From NCBI RefSeq assembly GCF_050624435.1, contig NC_134536.1, positions 129,960,758-130,024,757 on the forward strand: a stretch of DNA of 64,000 bases, written 5' to 3'. Positions 40,700 to 52,264 of this stretch are shown piece by piece (the first letter of the stretch is position 1; each line of letters opens with the position of its first letter). Position numbers and translations under genes: made by a program. The stretch is from Tenrec ecaudatus (taxonomy: Eukaryota > Chordata > Mammalia > Afrosoricida > Tenrecidae). The notes under the pieces were generated by a model. It worked only from the letters and a program-made list of their open reading frames with translations, had not been told where the DNA came from and did no database searches.

Positions 40700-41734
40700 T
40701 TCTTAAAGAAAGTTAAGTATTCCTGATCCCATTTTTCATTCCCCATTGAAGACCCTGACCTAGTTTGAATCTACTTATAAAACGTTTCAGCAGCCAGCTA
40801 CCTTGCCTCTTCATATTTGAATGGCTTAAAATGGCCTTCTTGTTCTTTCTCTGCCTTTAGCTAATAGGATTATGAGCTGTTTTGTTTGCATTAAACCCTT
40901 GATGCTCTAAAGAAGTATTAAGAGCCCTGACGACCATTTGTGTACGTAGACTGTGACTATTGCTATTTATCTTATTCACAATTTTAAAACTTAAATGGTG
41001 TGTTCATTAAAGGCAACAATAAACCGATGACACCAACAAAATATTTTCATGAAAAATAACTACTTTTTTTCAGAACAATGGCAGTGTTTTATAATTTTGC
41101 AAAGATCTTGGGTGTCTGCTTGAAGTGAACAGGTATGCTTCCGTATTCAATGTGTGGCAATACGAGGTTTTGGTTGAAGATGCTAAGATAATCCAAACCC
41201 CCCCACAGGCACAGTTGGGAGAGGAAGGACTAGTGTGGATATTCTACTTTGAAACACATCAAAACTGCACTGAGGGTTAGCTGCAGTGTCTCCAACTCTA
41301 TCAACAAACTCATTCTCTCTCTGTTGACACTCATTGGTGTATCTAGCACTTTGACTTCATCTGTTAGTTGGCTGTTAATTTTGTGGCATGGCCTGGCTGT
41401 TTGGAAACTTGTCTATCTTCCAGACATGGACACATTTCATTATTGAATGATAAAAAAAAATCATTTAATACCACTGGTCTCACTAGAAAAGAATGGGGAA
41501 ACTCATACAGTGCTGGATACAGGTTTTCCACAATAATCATTTTTACTTAAAACCTTGGATTTTATCAATGCTGATAAATGCTGTCAGGTTCACTTTCAAG
41601 GAAATATCTACCCATGACCCAAGCATGAGCGTACAAACCTGGAAGCTGTTCGTTCGAGTAAAAATGGTGTTCCAAGAACCTATAACCCTAGTTCCTTCAA
41701 CTCAAACCAGTGGCAAAGTGCTTTGCCTGGAGGT
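40700..41734. other. intergenic, AT-rich, no feature recognised
   Basis: No gene. Possibly very old repeats that I cannot name. Confidence 0.4.
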
Positions 41735-41922
41735 AGTGAGCCTTGGGAGTATAGTGCTTATCAAGTCGGCTGCTGTCGGCAAGGCTGGCAGTTCAAAACC
41801 TCCAGCCACTTTCCAGGAGACAGACGAAGTTTCCTGCTCTCCCACAGCTCTCAGAAGACTTACAGCTTTGGAAACCCACAGTTGGTCCATAGGGACACTG
41901 CGAGCCATAATGGATTAAGACA
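41735..41922 (+). mobile_element. AfroSINE
   Basis: CTTGGGAGTATAGTGCTTAT, then CTGGCAGTTCAAAACCTCCAGCC and TTTGGAAACCCACAGTTGGTCC; worn at the 3' end. Confidence 0.75.
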
Positions 41923-42099
41923 ACCATTATACTTCAATAAGGAACAAGCATACTTGTACTTCACTTACATCACGTAAAATATTACTATTAAAAGAAAAAA
42001 GATGCTTACCTGAGAGTTGACATTGAGTAAAATCAGTAATTTTTAGTGTTTCATTGAAGACATCTAAATGAAACAGGCTTTATTGTGACATATACCATG

Positions 42100-42272
42100 A
42101 CTACTAGTAGGGCTCGGTGTGATCGCCTTAATACTGTCACATGTCATCACAATGCCAAAGACAAATAATGTCTCAGTATAATTATAAAAATAGCTTTGAC
42201 CTCAGGAATATCCTGATGGGCTTCAGGGACCCTTAGTGGGCTCCCAAGCCCTGAGAACCACTGCTGTAATTA
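42100..42272 (-). mobile_element. old hAT (Tip100-like) relic
   Basis: Right end GGGACCCTTAGTGGGCTCCCAAGCCCTGAGAACCACTGCTG; its reverse opens CAGTGGTTCTCAGGGCTTGG. Interior AAAAATAGCTTTGACCTCAG and GACAAATAATGTCTCAGTA fit an ancient eutherian hAT family. Confidence 0.55.
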
Positions 42273-42284
42273 AAACAGAACACA

Positions 42285-42450
42285 CAGACACACACAGTCA
42301 AATCGGACTCACAGCAACCTTATCTATAGGGGCTGGGGCTATAAATCTATGGAAGCAGTAGCCTCCACTTTCTGCCTCGAGTGGCTGGTGCGTTCGAACT
42401 GCCGACCTTGTGGTTAGCAGTCGAATGCTAACCCGACTGCATCACCATGG
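42285..42450 (-). mobile_element. AfroSINE
   Basis: AAATCGGACTCACAGCAACC, then GTGGCTGGTGCGTTCGAACTGCCGACC and AACCCGACTGCATCACCATGG. Confidence 0.8.
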
Positions 42451-42699
42451 CTGATGAATGCGTCCTCCTCAAACTGCTGGGAATCTTCCTCCTGATGGCT
42501 ATTCCGGGAGGACCCCTGCCTTTAGAAGTTATACAGGAGACCAAACTCGATGCCGACTCAGCAACCCTGCAGGACGGGGTAGACCCACCCCTCGGTTTCC
42601 TTGGCTCTTTCGGGGGAAAGAGAAACTGGAAGAAACTGCGGCTCCTGTTTCCCGTGGGTCCCCCGTGGGTCCACCAGGAGTCGTAGGGCCACTCCCAAC

Positions 42700-43950
42700 G
42701 CGGCCGGGTTTATTTCCCTCGAGCTGAACTTTCCCTGCGTCCGACAGCGAACCTGCTCCTGGAGCGGGGGCGGGCGGGACGAGCGGAGCCGGCCACGGTC
42801 ACGGTCACCTGTGGCCAAAGCCAGACACGTGCTCGCAGCCTGGGAGCCAACAGTCAACTTTCACCCACGCCGCCGCCCCAAGGTGGGGAGGCTGCTGCTT
42901 ACGGCACCACACGGTTAAAGCCACCGGCGTCTTTCCCAGCACGTAAGGCACCGATGGCAGCGGGAGGGGGAGCGGCGCGAGGAGCGCTCCAAGGGCGCGC
43001 GAGGAATCCGCGCTAACAGTCCCGCACGGTGCGGGGCGCGGGGGCGGGGCGGGCCGGAGGCGGCGCTGGCCCTTTAAGGAGGAGGGGACCGACGCCAGCC
43101 TGTACCTTTAAGAGTCTCTTTGTCTGGAAGCCTCCGGAGTTACCCTCCTGTGCCTCAACCAAACTTCGGCCCGCCATCCGCAGAGCCCCCCCGCGCCGCC
43201 GCCCCTCACGCCAGGCTCGCGTCGGCCGCCCGTTTGAGGCTGACCCTAAACTGCGGCCCCCGCGCGGCCGCCCGGAGCCGGGGTCGCGGCCCAGCGCGGC
43301 GCCGTTGGCGCAATGCGGGGCTGGGGGCGGGGCTCCGGCGGGCGGGCCAATGGGCGGGCAGGGGGCGGGGCCGGGCTCGGTTGTCTCGCGCCCTGGTGAC
43401 AGCTCGCGCGTGCTGATGATGGCGGTAAATAGAAGGGGGCCCGGGGCGGGGGCGGGGGCGGCGGCCAAGGGGGTCGCTCTCGGGGTGGGGGCGGGGGTCG
43501 GGGTGGCCGCGGCGGCCGGGGAGCCCGTTCCGAGGCTCGGAGGCGGGGACTGGCACCTCGGGCACGCCGGCCCTCCCCTTTAAAGAAGCACGGTCCACAC
43601 ACCGGGTGAGGGGCGACAAAGGCGGCGCGCGCCTCGCGGGCGGGAGGAGCGGCGCAGGGGGCGGGACCGCGGAGCCGGCGGGCCGGGGCGCCCCGGGCGG
43701 GGGCCGGCGGGCGAGGGGCGGGGAGCGCGGGCGCTTCCTTTTGGCGGGGTGGACGGCGACTGGGTGCAGGGCAAAAGCCTGGGAGGGAGAGGGAAGGGAA
43801 GGTTGTAGGGGCGGCTGGGGGGAACCCGGGCGAGACTGAGGTGAGGAGGGTGACGGGAGAAAGGGTTAGGAGCCCGGGAGAGAAGGAGTGAGGCAAAGCC
43901 AGCCCTGGAGGGCGGAAGGAGGCTGAGGGGCAGCAGGCAGGGGCTGAGGG
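42700..43950 (+). promoter_or_regulatory. USP49: CpG island, inferred USP49 promoter/first exon
   Basis: Extremely GC- and CpG-rich. It has CCAAT (43347-43351), several GC boxes (43030-43055, 43320-43375), an E2F-like TTGGCGC (43305-43311), a YY1-like GATGGCGG (43418-43425) and three CTTTAA motifs (about 43071, 43107, 43578). GTGAGG at 43606 could be a first-exon donor. The gene identity rests on gene order: in human, USP49 lies beyond MED20 in the same orientation with a non-coding first exon. Open frames through the island have low-complexity Gly/Ala/Arg translations and are not proposed as coding. Confidence 0.6.
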
Positions 43951-45829
43951 TAGGGGGAGCGGGGCTCGGGGCCAGGGAGCCTAGGGTTAGGTGTCAGAGC
44001 ATCGCTTGGTGGCAAGAGATGGTGTTGGGGTGTGGGGGACTGGGGTCAGAGTTGGAAGTGGCAGGCGAGGAGGGGCAGAGCTAGGGGAACAGTTGGAGTA
44101 GGGGGATGAGAGCGAGTGATTAAGAGCCAGACGTGACAAGGGTGTGAACTAGTGCACAGCGAGATGAGCTGAAGGGCCGGGACCGGCGTTTTCCGGAGGA
44201 AGGTACGGGTTAGTGGGCGTGAATTCAGTCCAGCCAGGCAGGGTGGGTGAAACACCCACGGCACGGGAGCCCGGCGGAGCCCGGAAGGAGAGCAGAGTGG
44301 CAGGCGATTGTGATGGGGGATTGGGCATGACTAGGGAGAAGCAGGCGGAGGCTGTGGCCCCCCGGGGACAAGGCTAACTGGGAATGGTGTTAATTGAAGA
44401 GGTTCAGCAAGACCCCAGGTAAGAACAGGGAGGAGAAGTGACAGAGCTGGAGCCAGATGGCGAGGAGCTTGGAAGAGATGGGCCACGGAGATTAAAGGAT
44501 GAGGGGACAGTAAGGGAAGAGAAAGGGGTCAAGGGAAGCTGGGGGGTGGGGGGTGGTTGTGATGGATTGGAACTAGGGTAGCCTTCAAGGGAGTGGGGGT
44601 CACATGTACTCTTTGGGGGACTTGTCCCAGAGGTCTGAATGGGTCAGGGTGCAGAGCCTGTGAGGTAGGACCAAGTGCAGGGAGCCTTTGGTGTGGAAGA
44701 GGAGAAACCATGGTGAGTGGACAAGGACCCAGAGATACCAGCTATAAAGTAAGGGCGGCAGTGCATATCTGTATTGGGAGGTGGGGGGATATGAGAAAGG
44801 AATTCTTTGTTGAGAAGAGACCTGTGTGTGGAAACTGTGAGTCCCTTTGTCCCCCAAAGTAGGAAATTCCAGAGACCTCTTTCTTTCTGCTAGGCATCCA
44901 ATCTAGCTCCACCTTTCAATCGCTTTTAACCCGAGTTTCTTGTCCACTTTGAACAGAGGAGGCTCGTTTTGATTTGATTGTGCTCTTTCGGGAATGATAA
45001 TGCTTCCAACTCTGGGAGCAGACAGACCTCTGCGCCTCACTAACGTGATGATTGGAAACCAGGCTGTGTTGCCTTCCAGCGTGGCCGTGTGCCTGCTGCC
45101 GACGGGCGTGATGGGGTTAGTGGGCTAGCAGTGCTGGACCAGACAAATGCTGGGCACAGTGCTTCTCAACAGAGAGCGCACCACTGTTGGGATGGGAAAC
45201 GATGAGAATCATTTTTTGTTTCTATGAATCAATCAAATCTCAGCTTAATTGTTTCCAGTGGCTGGAGAACATTGAGAAATCATTTCAGAGGAAAGCACAA
45301 TAACCAACAGAGGAAGTTGATTCAAAAAGAGATTTGAGTCAGAGCTGTAAGGGCTCTGGGTTCCCTAGCAGCCTTTAGCTTTGTGTGGGATGTTTTATAG
45401 AGCAATACATCACTCATCCAGTTAACCAAATGAAATAAAAGAAGAGCAGAATTTGAAAGTAGGATTTTAGAGTGGCGGGATGGGTCTTCCATGCGGAAAT
45501 AATGTTTTGAGCCCCAATGATGAGTAATTTTGTATCATTTTCAAAAATATCTCCTAAGATACAATTGCAAGCTGGAGCCTTGGACAGCTCCGCAGCCCCC
45601 TCCTGTTTTGTGGTTGAGAATGAAGGCCCTGTTACCATTAACTTTATAAGCTTTTGATGTTTAGAATGGTCTTGGAACCTCAAAGAAGAGATTTGCAACC
45701 AGGCTCTGGTTTTTTTTATCGAGTGATTTGATGGCAGCTCTCCAGCTTTTACATGTAGCTCACTATTGATGGTGCCAAAAGATAGCATGTAGTTTATCGA
45801 GGGAAACTGTAAACTCTTCCCTGAGAATC
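43951..45829. other. repeat-poor non-coding DNA beyond the CpG island
   Basis: Purine-rich, GGAG-dense to about 44.9 kb, then AT-richer. No transposon recognised in 1.9 kb, unusual for this window. Presumed USP49 intron 1. The 124-aa open frame on the - strand at 45414-45788 resembles no family I know. Confidence 0.45.
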
Positions 45830-46040
45830 TTGTTGTTTGGTGCCATCAAGTCAAATCTTATTGGTAGCAACTCTACAGGACACAGAAGACTTACCTGATA
45901 GGGTTTCCTGAGCTGTCATCTTTATGGGAACAGACTGGTAGGTCTTTTCTCTTTAGAGCTACGGGGTGGATTCAAACCATGGACCTTTCATTTAGCAACC
46001 AAATGCTTTAACCAGTCTTCCACCAGTGCTCCTTGGAGAA
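45830..46040 (-). mobile_element. AfroSINE
   Basis: GGTGCCATCAAGTCAAATCT, then TAGGGTTTCCTGAGCTGTC and GGTGGATTCAAACCATGGACC, ending CACCAGTGCTCCTT. Confidence 0.8.
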
Positions 46041-46044
46041 TTAA

Positions 46045-46252
46045 ATAAACTCACTGCCCCCTGTTCAATTCCGACTCAATAGCGACCCCGTAGAACAGGG
46101 TAAAACTGCCCCTGTGGGTTTCTGAGGCTCTAACTCTATGGGAGTAGGAAAGCCTCATTTTTCTCTTGTGGAGCAGTTGGTGTTTTCGAACTGCTGACCT
46201 TGTGTTTAGCAGCCCAACACGAAATCACTACTCCAGCAGGGCTTATGTTGGA
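46045..46252 (-). mobile_element. AfroSINE, directly adjacent to the preceding one
   Basis: TTCCGACTCAATAGCGACCCC, TTTTCGAACTGCTGACCTTG and ACTCCAGCAGGGCTT; separated from the copy at 45830 by only a few bases. Confidence 0.85.
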
Positions 46253-46794
46253 TAATCTTAGGTAGGGCTGTTTCATTAATGGACATTCAGATAACATAAT
46301 ACATTTTTTCCACCTCCCAGGTTGCAGGAATTTTGAATTACACAGTTTTGTGGGTGTTTCTAAGTAGTAAAGATTGGGTGTTGGGTATTTGTAATGACAA
46401 AGATTCGATTTTGATTAGTAGATATTAGAACCATTGGTCATTCATATATAGGACTAGAATCTTAAATCTTTCTGGATTCACCTGCTACCTGGGTGAGTGG
46501 TATCATTTTTCGTTTGGGGGGGTTGTTTCCTGGAGCAGGTGTTCAAGATGACTAGATTGATTTAGCAATTTCACCGAAGGTGCTTAAAGATTACTATTTT
46601 GCTGCTACATTCCAAAGGATTAGCTTGCAAATCTTACACTTCTAGTTGAAGAGTGACTCTGGGAGGTGGCATTGTTTCTGGGAGGTAGCTGTGCGCACTC
46701 CCCTCATTGGGAGGTGACTTTGGACTGGGGCTAGTAGTACTATGCGCTCGATGTATGGAATTGTCATTTTCGTAACGTAATTGTTTTATCCTTG

Positions 46795-47185
46795 TTACTG
46801 GTGGCATAATTAGTTACATATTGGTCTGCTAACCACAAAGTCAGCGGTTCAAACCCATCAGCCACTCCACAGGAGAAAGACGAGGCTTTTCCCGTTCTTG
46901 GTGGTTATGCATTGTACTGCTCACTGAAAGGTCAGCAGTTTGGAACCACTAGCCATCCTCTCTGCAGGATAAAGATGAAGCTGTTTACTTCTGTGAGGAG
47001 TTACGATCTTGGAAACCCACAGGGGGAGTTCTACCCTCCCCTATGGGGCTGCTGTGAGTCGCTCTTGAATGGATGACTGAATTTCAGTTGAGTAAAGAGT
47101 CATAGTCTCATACAGCCTAGGGGGCAGGTCTACCCTGTTCTGTATGGTCACTGTGAGCCAGAATCAACTTGATGGTAGGGTTCTT
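46795..47185 (+). mobile_element. AfroSINE nested inside an AfroSINE
   Basis: The outer copy's head (CTGCTAACCACAAAGTCAGCGG to GACGAGGCTTTTCCCG, about 46795-46895) is interrupted by a second copy (TTCTTGGTGGTTATGCATTG to GAGTCGCTCTTGAATGGATGA, about 46896-47085). The outer copy resumes with GTCATAGTCTCATACAGCC to ATCAACTTGATGG. Confidence 0.75.
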
Positions 47186-47299
47186 TGTTTGCTTAATTTT
47201 TAAAAATCAGTATCCACATTATCAAAGATAATGAAGAAGAAGAAAATGTAAACTATAAGGTTAACCAAGGGAAAGAGTTCATTTGGGCTCTGTCATTGG

Positions 47300-47500
47300 C
47301 ACCCTGCTGGCACTGGTGGTTAAGTGCTGTTGGGTAAGCAGTTGAGCTGCTAACTGAGTGGTTAGCTGTTCAAACCCACCTGCCACTATGAGGGTAAAAA
47401 GATGAGGCTGTTTGCTCCTGTGAAGATCTACAGTCTTGGAAACCCTATATAGGGCGTCTGTGATGCAGAATCAACTCAGTGGCAGTTGTTTTGGTGCATG
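47300..47500 (+). mobile_element. AfroSINE
   Basis: GGCACTGGTGGTTAAGTGCTG, then GTTCAAACCCACCTGCCAC and GATGCAGAATCAACTCAGTGG. Confidence 0.85.
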
Positions 47501-47529
47501 CGCGTGTGTATTTTGTGTGTGTGTGTGTC
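47500..47529. repeat. (TG)n microsatellite at a SINE tail
   Basis: GTGTGT run immediately 3' of the AfroSINE at 47300, a common place for simple repeats to grow. Confidence 0.8.
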
Positions 47530-48119
47530 CAGTGTGCTAAGTTCAGATTTTTCATTGCAAACGGTTATTTCTCAGCTGACGTTTCCAGGACTATATGAAA
47601 ATTGATCATTAGGTTCCAATAATGATACAAGGCCTCAACAAGGGCCCCCATGAACATTTTAAGCTTCACGCTTGCTTATTCTGCAAGTAGCGTTTTACCC
47701 AACATTGCTTTATTTGAGTTATCATCTCCCCACCAACCTACTTAAAATGTCTCTTTATACTTTCAGATTTGATTGAGTAGCTGGTACATGATTAAATGTT
47801 TTTCTGGTTAATCGTAGATTCTTTGGATGGGAAGAGACCTTGAAAGGACCTCTAGTTTAACCTGCAACTTTTATCAATATCCCACTTAAATCATCCCAGG
47901 TAGATCAACATTTATCCTATTTTCATAAATCCTAAGAGGTTTTGGTACCCTTTTTGATCATCTTTTCTAGAGTTTATTTTCTCTACCAGGAGAGTCTATC
48001 TTCAGTCTAGCCAGCATAAACTTAATGCTGTGTTTGCATTTGTTTTCTTTTGTCTTGTTCTCATTTGAGTTAAAACAGTCACTTCCTTTTCAGTATGTAT
48101 ACAGCTCTCCTCCCTCTGG
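47530..48119. other. non-coding, no feature recognised
   Basis: AT-rich, possibly ancient repeat. No coding evidence. Confidence 0.4.
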
Positions 48120-48318
48120 TCAGGAGCCCTGGTCCCATAGTCGGCTCCATGCTAGGCTGCCAACCACAAGATCAATAATGCAAACCTATAGGCTACTTGA
48201 AAAGAGAAATATGAGGCTTTCTGCCACTATTAAGATTTATAGTCTCAGAAACCAATAGGGACAATTCTACTGTGTCCTATAGGGACATTAAGAGTTAGAA
48301 TCCATTTGATGGGAGTGA
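48120..48318 (+). mobile_element. AfroSINE
   Basis: CAGGAGCCCTGGTCCCATAG, then CTGTGTCCTATAGGGACATTAAGAGTTAG and ATTTGATGGGAGTGAG. Confidence 0.85.
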
Positions 48319-48339
48319 GCTTGGTTTTGAGTTTTTAGG

Positions 48340-48430
48340 CGCTTTCAATTCCCATAAATGGTTACAGTCTTGGAAACCCGCTAGAGGTCGCTATGAGTCA
48401 GCATTGACTCGATGGCAGGGAGCTGGGTTT
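48340..48430 (+). mobile_element. AfroSINE 3' half
   Basis: GTTACAGTCTTGGAAACCCG, then CGCTATGAGTCAGCATTGACTCG. Its head is missing. Confidence 0.75.
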
Positions 48431-48645
48431 TGGGTTGGTGACCTTGTCAGGTAAGCATTGAACTGTTAACCTCGAGGTTAGAGGTTCAAACCCACCAGTT
48501 GCTCTAAGGGAGAAAGATGAGGCTGTCTGCTTCCACAAAGATTTGTGAAACTTCAGAAATCTCCATATAGGTTCACTATACATTGAAAGTGGCTCAGTGA
48601 CAGTCGGCTGGGTTGGGTGGTTGGTAGCTTGGTGGCTTGTAACTG
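48431..48645 (+). mobile_element. AfroSINE
   Basis: TTAGAGGTTCAAACCCACCAG with a worn 3' half. Third member of a head-to-tail series of SINEs from 48.1 to 48.9 kb. Confidence 0.75.
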
Positions 48646-48719
48646 ATCTCACTGACATTGTGTCAACTCTGACTCATTCTGACCTCTCATGAACTTAATA
48701 ATAGTAGCTAACTCATGAA

Positions 48720-48890
48720 TGGAGTCCCTGAGTAATGCTAACGGTTCACCCCTGGAAGTTCCAGGCCAGCTGTGGAAGAAAGGGTGTTGATCCACTTCTG
48801 GAAAATCAGTCCCTGGAAGCCCCGTGGAACCCAGTTCTGCGACACATGGGGTCTCTGTGAGTCGGCAATGGCTAGACAGCAACCCGACCG
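48720..48890 (+). mobile_element. AfroSINE, divergent subfamily
   Basis: Carries the segment CCACTTCTGGAAAATCAGTC and CCCAGTTCTGCGACACATGG, the variant body seen in other Afrotherian AfroSINEs, followed by GAGTCGGCAATGGCTAGACAGC. Confidence 0.7.
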
Positions 48891-49829
48891 GCCCTCACCT
48901 ATGGGGCTTTTGAGTCGGACACTTTGTAAAGACTGCACAGTGGGAGCCCTCTGTGCCTCACAGTGCTGACAGGGAGACACCATTAGTGTCCCCATTAGAG
49001 GCGGTGGAGTGACTTATCCAAGGTAATACTGAGGACAGGTTGAGAGCGGAGAAGCTTGTAGTACAAGCGATACTTTTTTGTCAAGAAAGTAGTACAATTA
49101 TACATTTAGTCTCTAATTTGGCTGCTTATGATGTAGAAAGCTACTAAGTTGTGGGCTTGGGATTTGAACCTGGGCATTTTACAGGCAGACTGCCCTCTGT
49201 TCTTGTCGGTACCCTTGTCACGCTTGTCTCCAGATTAAACGACTGGTTTGTGTACTCTTAATAAATCTTGTTTATCAAGTCTCAAATTGTCCCTGTGATT
49301 GTCATTACCTTTGTTTCCTTCATTTCTAGCCCTATAACACCGACTGTGCCATTTTCATAACATTCAATTATGACATTCATTATAAATCCATGGACGAATG
49401 CGACAATTTGGTTACATTTAAAAAACATTGCAAATTTTATATTTTAATATATTTTGGTTGTTATATATATTGATAACTATGAAAGTAAAGAATAAAAACA
49501 AAAGAATTTTTTCCCCTGAAATTGAAAATTCAGGCGTTACAGGGCTAGCTGAGGAACCTGAGCATGAAGGGTTACCTCATGGCTCTTACTGCTCTGGTTT
49601 TTGTTCCAAAATTGTATTTGTAACGGAGAGCAAACAACAACAATGTACTCTAAGGGGAAATGTACACAGCAAATTAGGTTCTGATTTGACAGTTTATTCA
49701 AAATTGTTCAGTGACGATCCTTACATTTTTCTTTTTAACATGCAGCTAGATCTACTTTACTGATAGTATTATTACTGGAACTTTTTACTCCTTGGTTTGT
49801 TATCCAAGGAGTATTTTATTTTCTTCTTT
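48891..49829. other. non-coding, no feature recognised
   Basis: Includes one MIR-like sequence near 48990-49190 (CTTATCCAAGGTAATACTGAGG, GGATTTGAACCTGGGC), too worn to bound. Otherwise AT-rich. Confidence 0.4.
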
Positions 49830-49834
49830 TAAAA

Positions 49835-49975
49835 AAAATCATCTTATTTGGGGCTCATACAACTCTTATCACAATCCATACATCAATTGTATAAAGCACC
49901 TTTGTACATTTGTTACCCTCATCATTCTCAAAACATTTGCTCTCCATGTAAGCCCCTGGGATCCTTACATTTTTC
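49835..49975 (-). mobile_element. tenrec-type retroelement 3' end
   Basis: TCATCTTATTTGGGGCTCAT, CACAATCCATACATCAATTG and CTTTGTACATTTGTTACCC in reverse orientation. Confidence 0.75.
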
Positions 49976-50109
49976 ATAAGGCATCACCATGCTCTTGAAT
50001 TGTGTTCTTGTTGCTCCATTTCCTGTGTTCTAGTTTCCCTGCTCCTTGATTTTTACTGTAGAGTAACTCCTGCCCTTTTGGTCTCATAGAAATGATTTTT
50101 TTTACTTTT

Positions 50110-50248
50110 CTTTTTAAAATTTATTTTTTTTAACATTTTATTGGGGGCTCGTACAGCGCTTATCACAGTCCATCCATCCATCCATCCATTGTGTCAAGCA
50201 CACCTGTGTGTCCACATGTTGTGTCCACATGTTGCCCTCTTTTTAATG
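50110..50248 (-). mobile_element. tenrec-type retroelement 3' end
   Basis: CATTTTATTGGGGGCTCGTA at the left. It contains an expanded CCAT run (50171-50190) and a duplicated 'GTGTCCACATGTTG'. Confidence 0.75.
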
Positions 50249-50277
50249 GAGTGTCATATTCATGAGTAACCTGCAAA

Positions 50278-50476
50278 ACTCAAGCTCGCTGCCATCGAGT
50301 CCATTCGGACTCATCGCACCCTTTGGGACAGAAGAGAACTGCCCCTGTGAGGTTTCTGAGGCTCTACGTCTGTCACAGGAGCAGAAAGCCTCCCCTTTCT
50401 CCTTCAGAGGAGCTGGTGGGCTTGAACTGCCAGTCTTGGCAGTGTGTAGCCCCGCACATAACCCATTTGCCTCCAT
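50278..50476 (-). mobile_element. AfroSINE
   Basis: GCTGCCATCGAGTCCATTCG, TTTCTGAGGCTCTACGTCTG and CTGGTGGGCTTGAACTGCCAG. Confidence 0.85.
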
Positions 50477-50489
50477 TCTGTGTACCAAT

Positions 50490-51544
50490 CTGTTGTTCGA
50501 ATGAAAATTGACTTAAGGATCATTTCTGTCCGAGGTTTAAGGAATATTCTGGAGGCAGTAGTCGCAGGGTGCCCGTTAGTCTCAACCGACCCAGTAAGTC
50601 TGGACTTACAGATTCAAGCTCTCTTCACATCTTTCTCCCTGTTTATCAGGCTCCATTTCTTTCTTCCCATTCTGTCAGGTCCCTGATCAGAATGATCAAT
50701 ACTGGTAGTGAGGCACCATCTAGTTCTTCCAGTCTAACCCAAACCAATTTTCTAAATGCCTGACTGCATTGCCGATCAGTGGATACCATTTGACCTCTTT
50801 AGCTAGGATAAGACCCTGGACTTGGTGTTTACCTAACAGGTTTGCAGTTGAAAAGTGTTGCCTATTAAGGCAAACTGCATCGCTTGTTTCAGTGCAGGTA
50901 TGCATAAGCAGAATCCGTTCCCACTGTGCGCCCCGGGGCTTTTGCTCTCATCTTCCTGTGTGTGCCCCTGCGAGTCCTCGGTGAGCACATCTACCCGGGC
51001 TTGCTTCTGGCCTACTCACAAATTCAACTGCTCACTTTTGGAACTCTCCAGTCATCACCGAGTGCTTACTAAGTGCCCGCCTTGAGCTTGCGCGTAAATG
51101 GTTTGAAACATGCAGCAATCGTACGCGGGAGCTACTAGTTGGATTGTGGATGAGTTTTGACATGACTATAATTTTTCAAACGTACAGAAAAATTGGCATG
51201 TGTTTTAATCAAACACTCAAAGCACAGATATCTCAAGGTTGGATTCAAGTGGATTCTGTGGCGATGATCTGTTGTCGTCAGTTCATTCTGAGAGAATGCC
51301 TTTCACCCATGAAGGACCCAGGCGGTGCCCCCTCCCTCATCAGTGAGAACTGTCTTGGGTACCTTCTGTTGAGAGCTTCCTTAGCATCTAGCGTGGCTGG
51401 CTCCCACATGGGGTGTTTAGGACTTACTAGCTAGCACTCAAGAAGTATGGGTGATTGTGGCACAGAGAAACAGGAGTCGGGGGCCTTTTAACACCAGTAG
51501 CATGAAATAGGCGAAATGCATAATTTGTGATGCTTAGGTAGCCT
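50490..51544. other. non-coding, no feature recognised
   Basis: No transposon I can name and no coding evidence. Confidence 0.4.
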
Positions 51545-51545
51545 G

Positions 51546-51690
51546 GAGGAGTCCTGGTGATGTAGTGACCTCAAGGTCAGCAGTTCAAAGCCACTAACTG
51601 CTCTCCTGCTCGAGAAAAGATGAAGCTTTTTATTCCCGAAAGGGTCTCTGTGAGTCAGAAGTGGCTCAATGGCAGTGAATGAGTATGGTC
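51546..51690 (+). mobile_element. AfroSINE
   Basis: GGAGTCCTGGTGATGTAGTG, GTCAGCAGTTCAAAGCCAC and CTCTGTGAGTCAGAAGTGGCTC. Confidence 0.85.
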
Positions 51691-52074
51691 TCCTGACTGA
51701 AATGATTCTGGTTACCTCTCACCTGAAGCCAAAGAGTGACAGTCTCCAACACCCCCCCCCCCCCGTACCGTTCTGCTCTGCCCTGTCGGGTCTGAGTTGG
51801 AATCACAATAGTGAGTTTTTTGTGTGTTTCCGTGTGTAGTGTCCGGGAGCTAGGTTGGCACCGTGACTGCAACAGTGGGTGCGGGCCCAGCAGTGGTGGC
51901 AGGCAGGCTCAGGCAGTGACAGGGTCACCATGAACTGCAACAGCTCCATGGCTCCTCATAACAGCACAACAACACGGAAGTAACTTCGCGCGGCGGAGAA
52001 AGCCAAAAGGGTAAAATGGACGCTTTTAGCAATGTCGTTTCCTACACAGGTTTGCTCTGTGGTGAGGGATGTGT

Positions 52075-52264
52075 ATGTTAACATTCCCACTCATGGCAAC
52101 CCTCGAGGACAAAGTGGAACTGCTCTGTTAGGTTTCCACCACTGGAACTCCGTAGGGAATTGGGTGGTCATATCTTTCTCCCACGAATCAGCTGGGGGCT
52201 TTCAAACCACAGAACTTTGCAGTTAGCAGCTGGGTGCTTAACCACTGAGCTACCATGTCTCCTC
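52075..52264 (-). mobile_element. AfroSINE
   Basis: CCCACTCATGGCAACCCTCG, GGGGGCTTTCAAACCACAG and CTTAACCACTGAGCTACCATG. Confidence 0.75.

Noticed and set aside
43029-43896. Long frames on both strands through the CpG island (184 and 216 aa)
   Set aside because: Low-complexity Gly/Ala/Arg or Pro/Arg/Ala runs, as expected in a CpG island; human USP49 has a non-coding first exon here.
45414-45788. 124-aa - strand frame in repeat-free DNA
   Set aside because: No start context, splice support or family resemblance; kept only as part of a candidate conserved region.
50171-50190. CCAT repeats as a CRISPR-like or satellite array
   Set aside because: A short simple repeat inside a retroelement copy, with no spacers.
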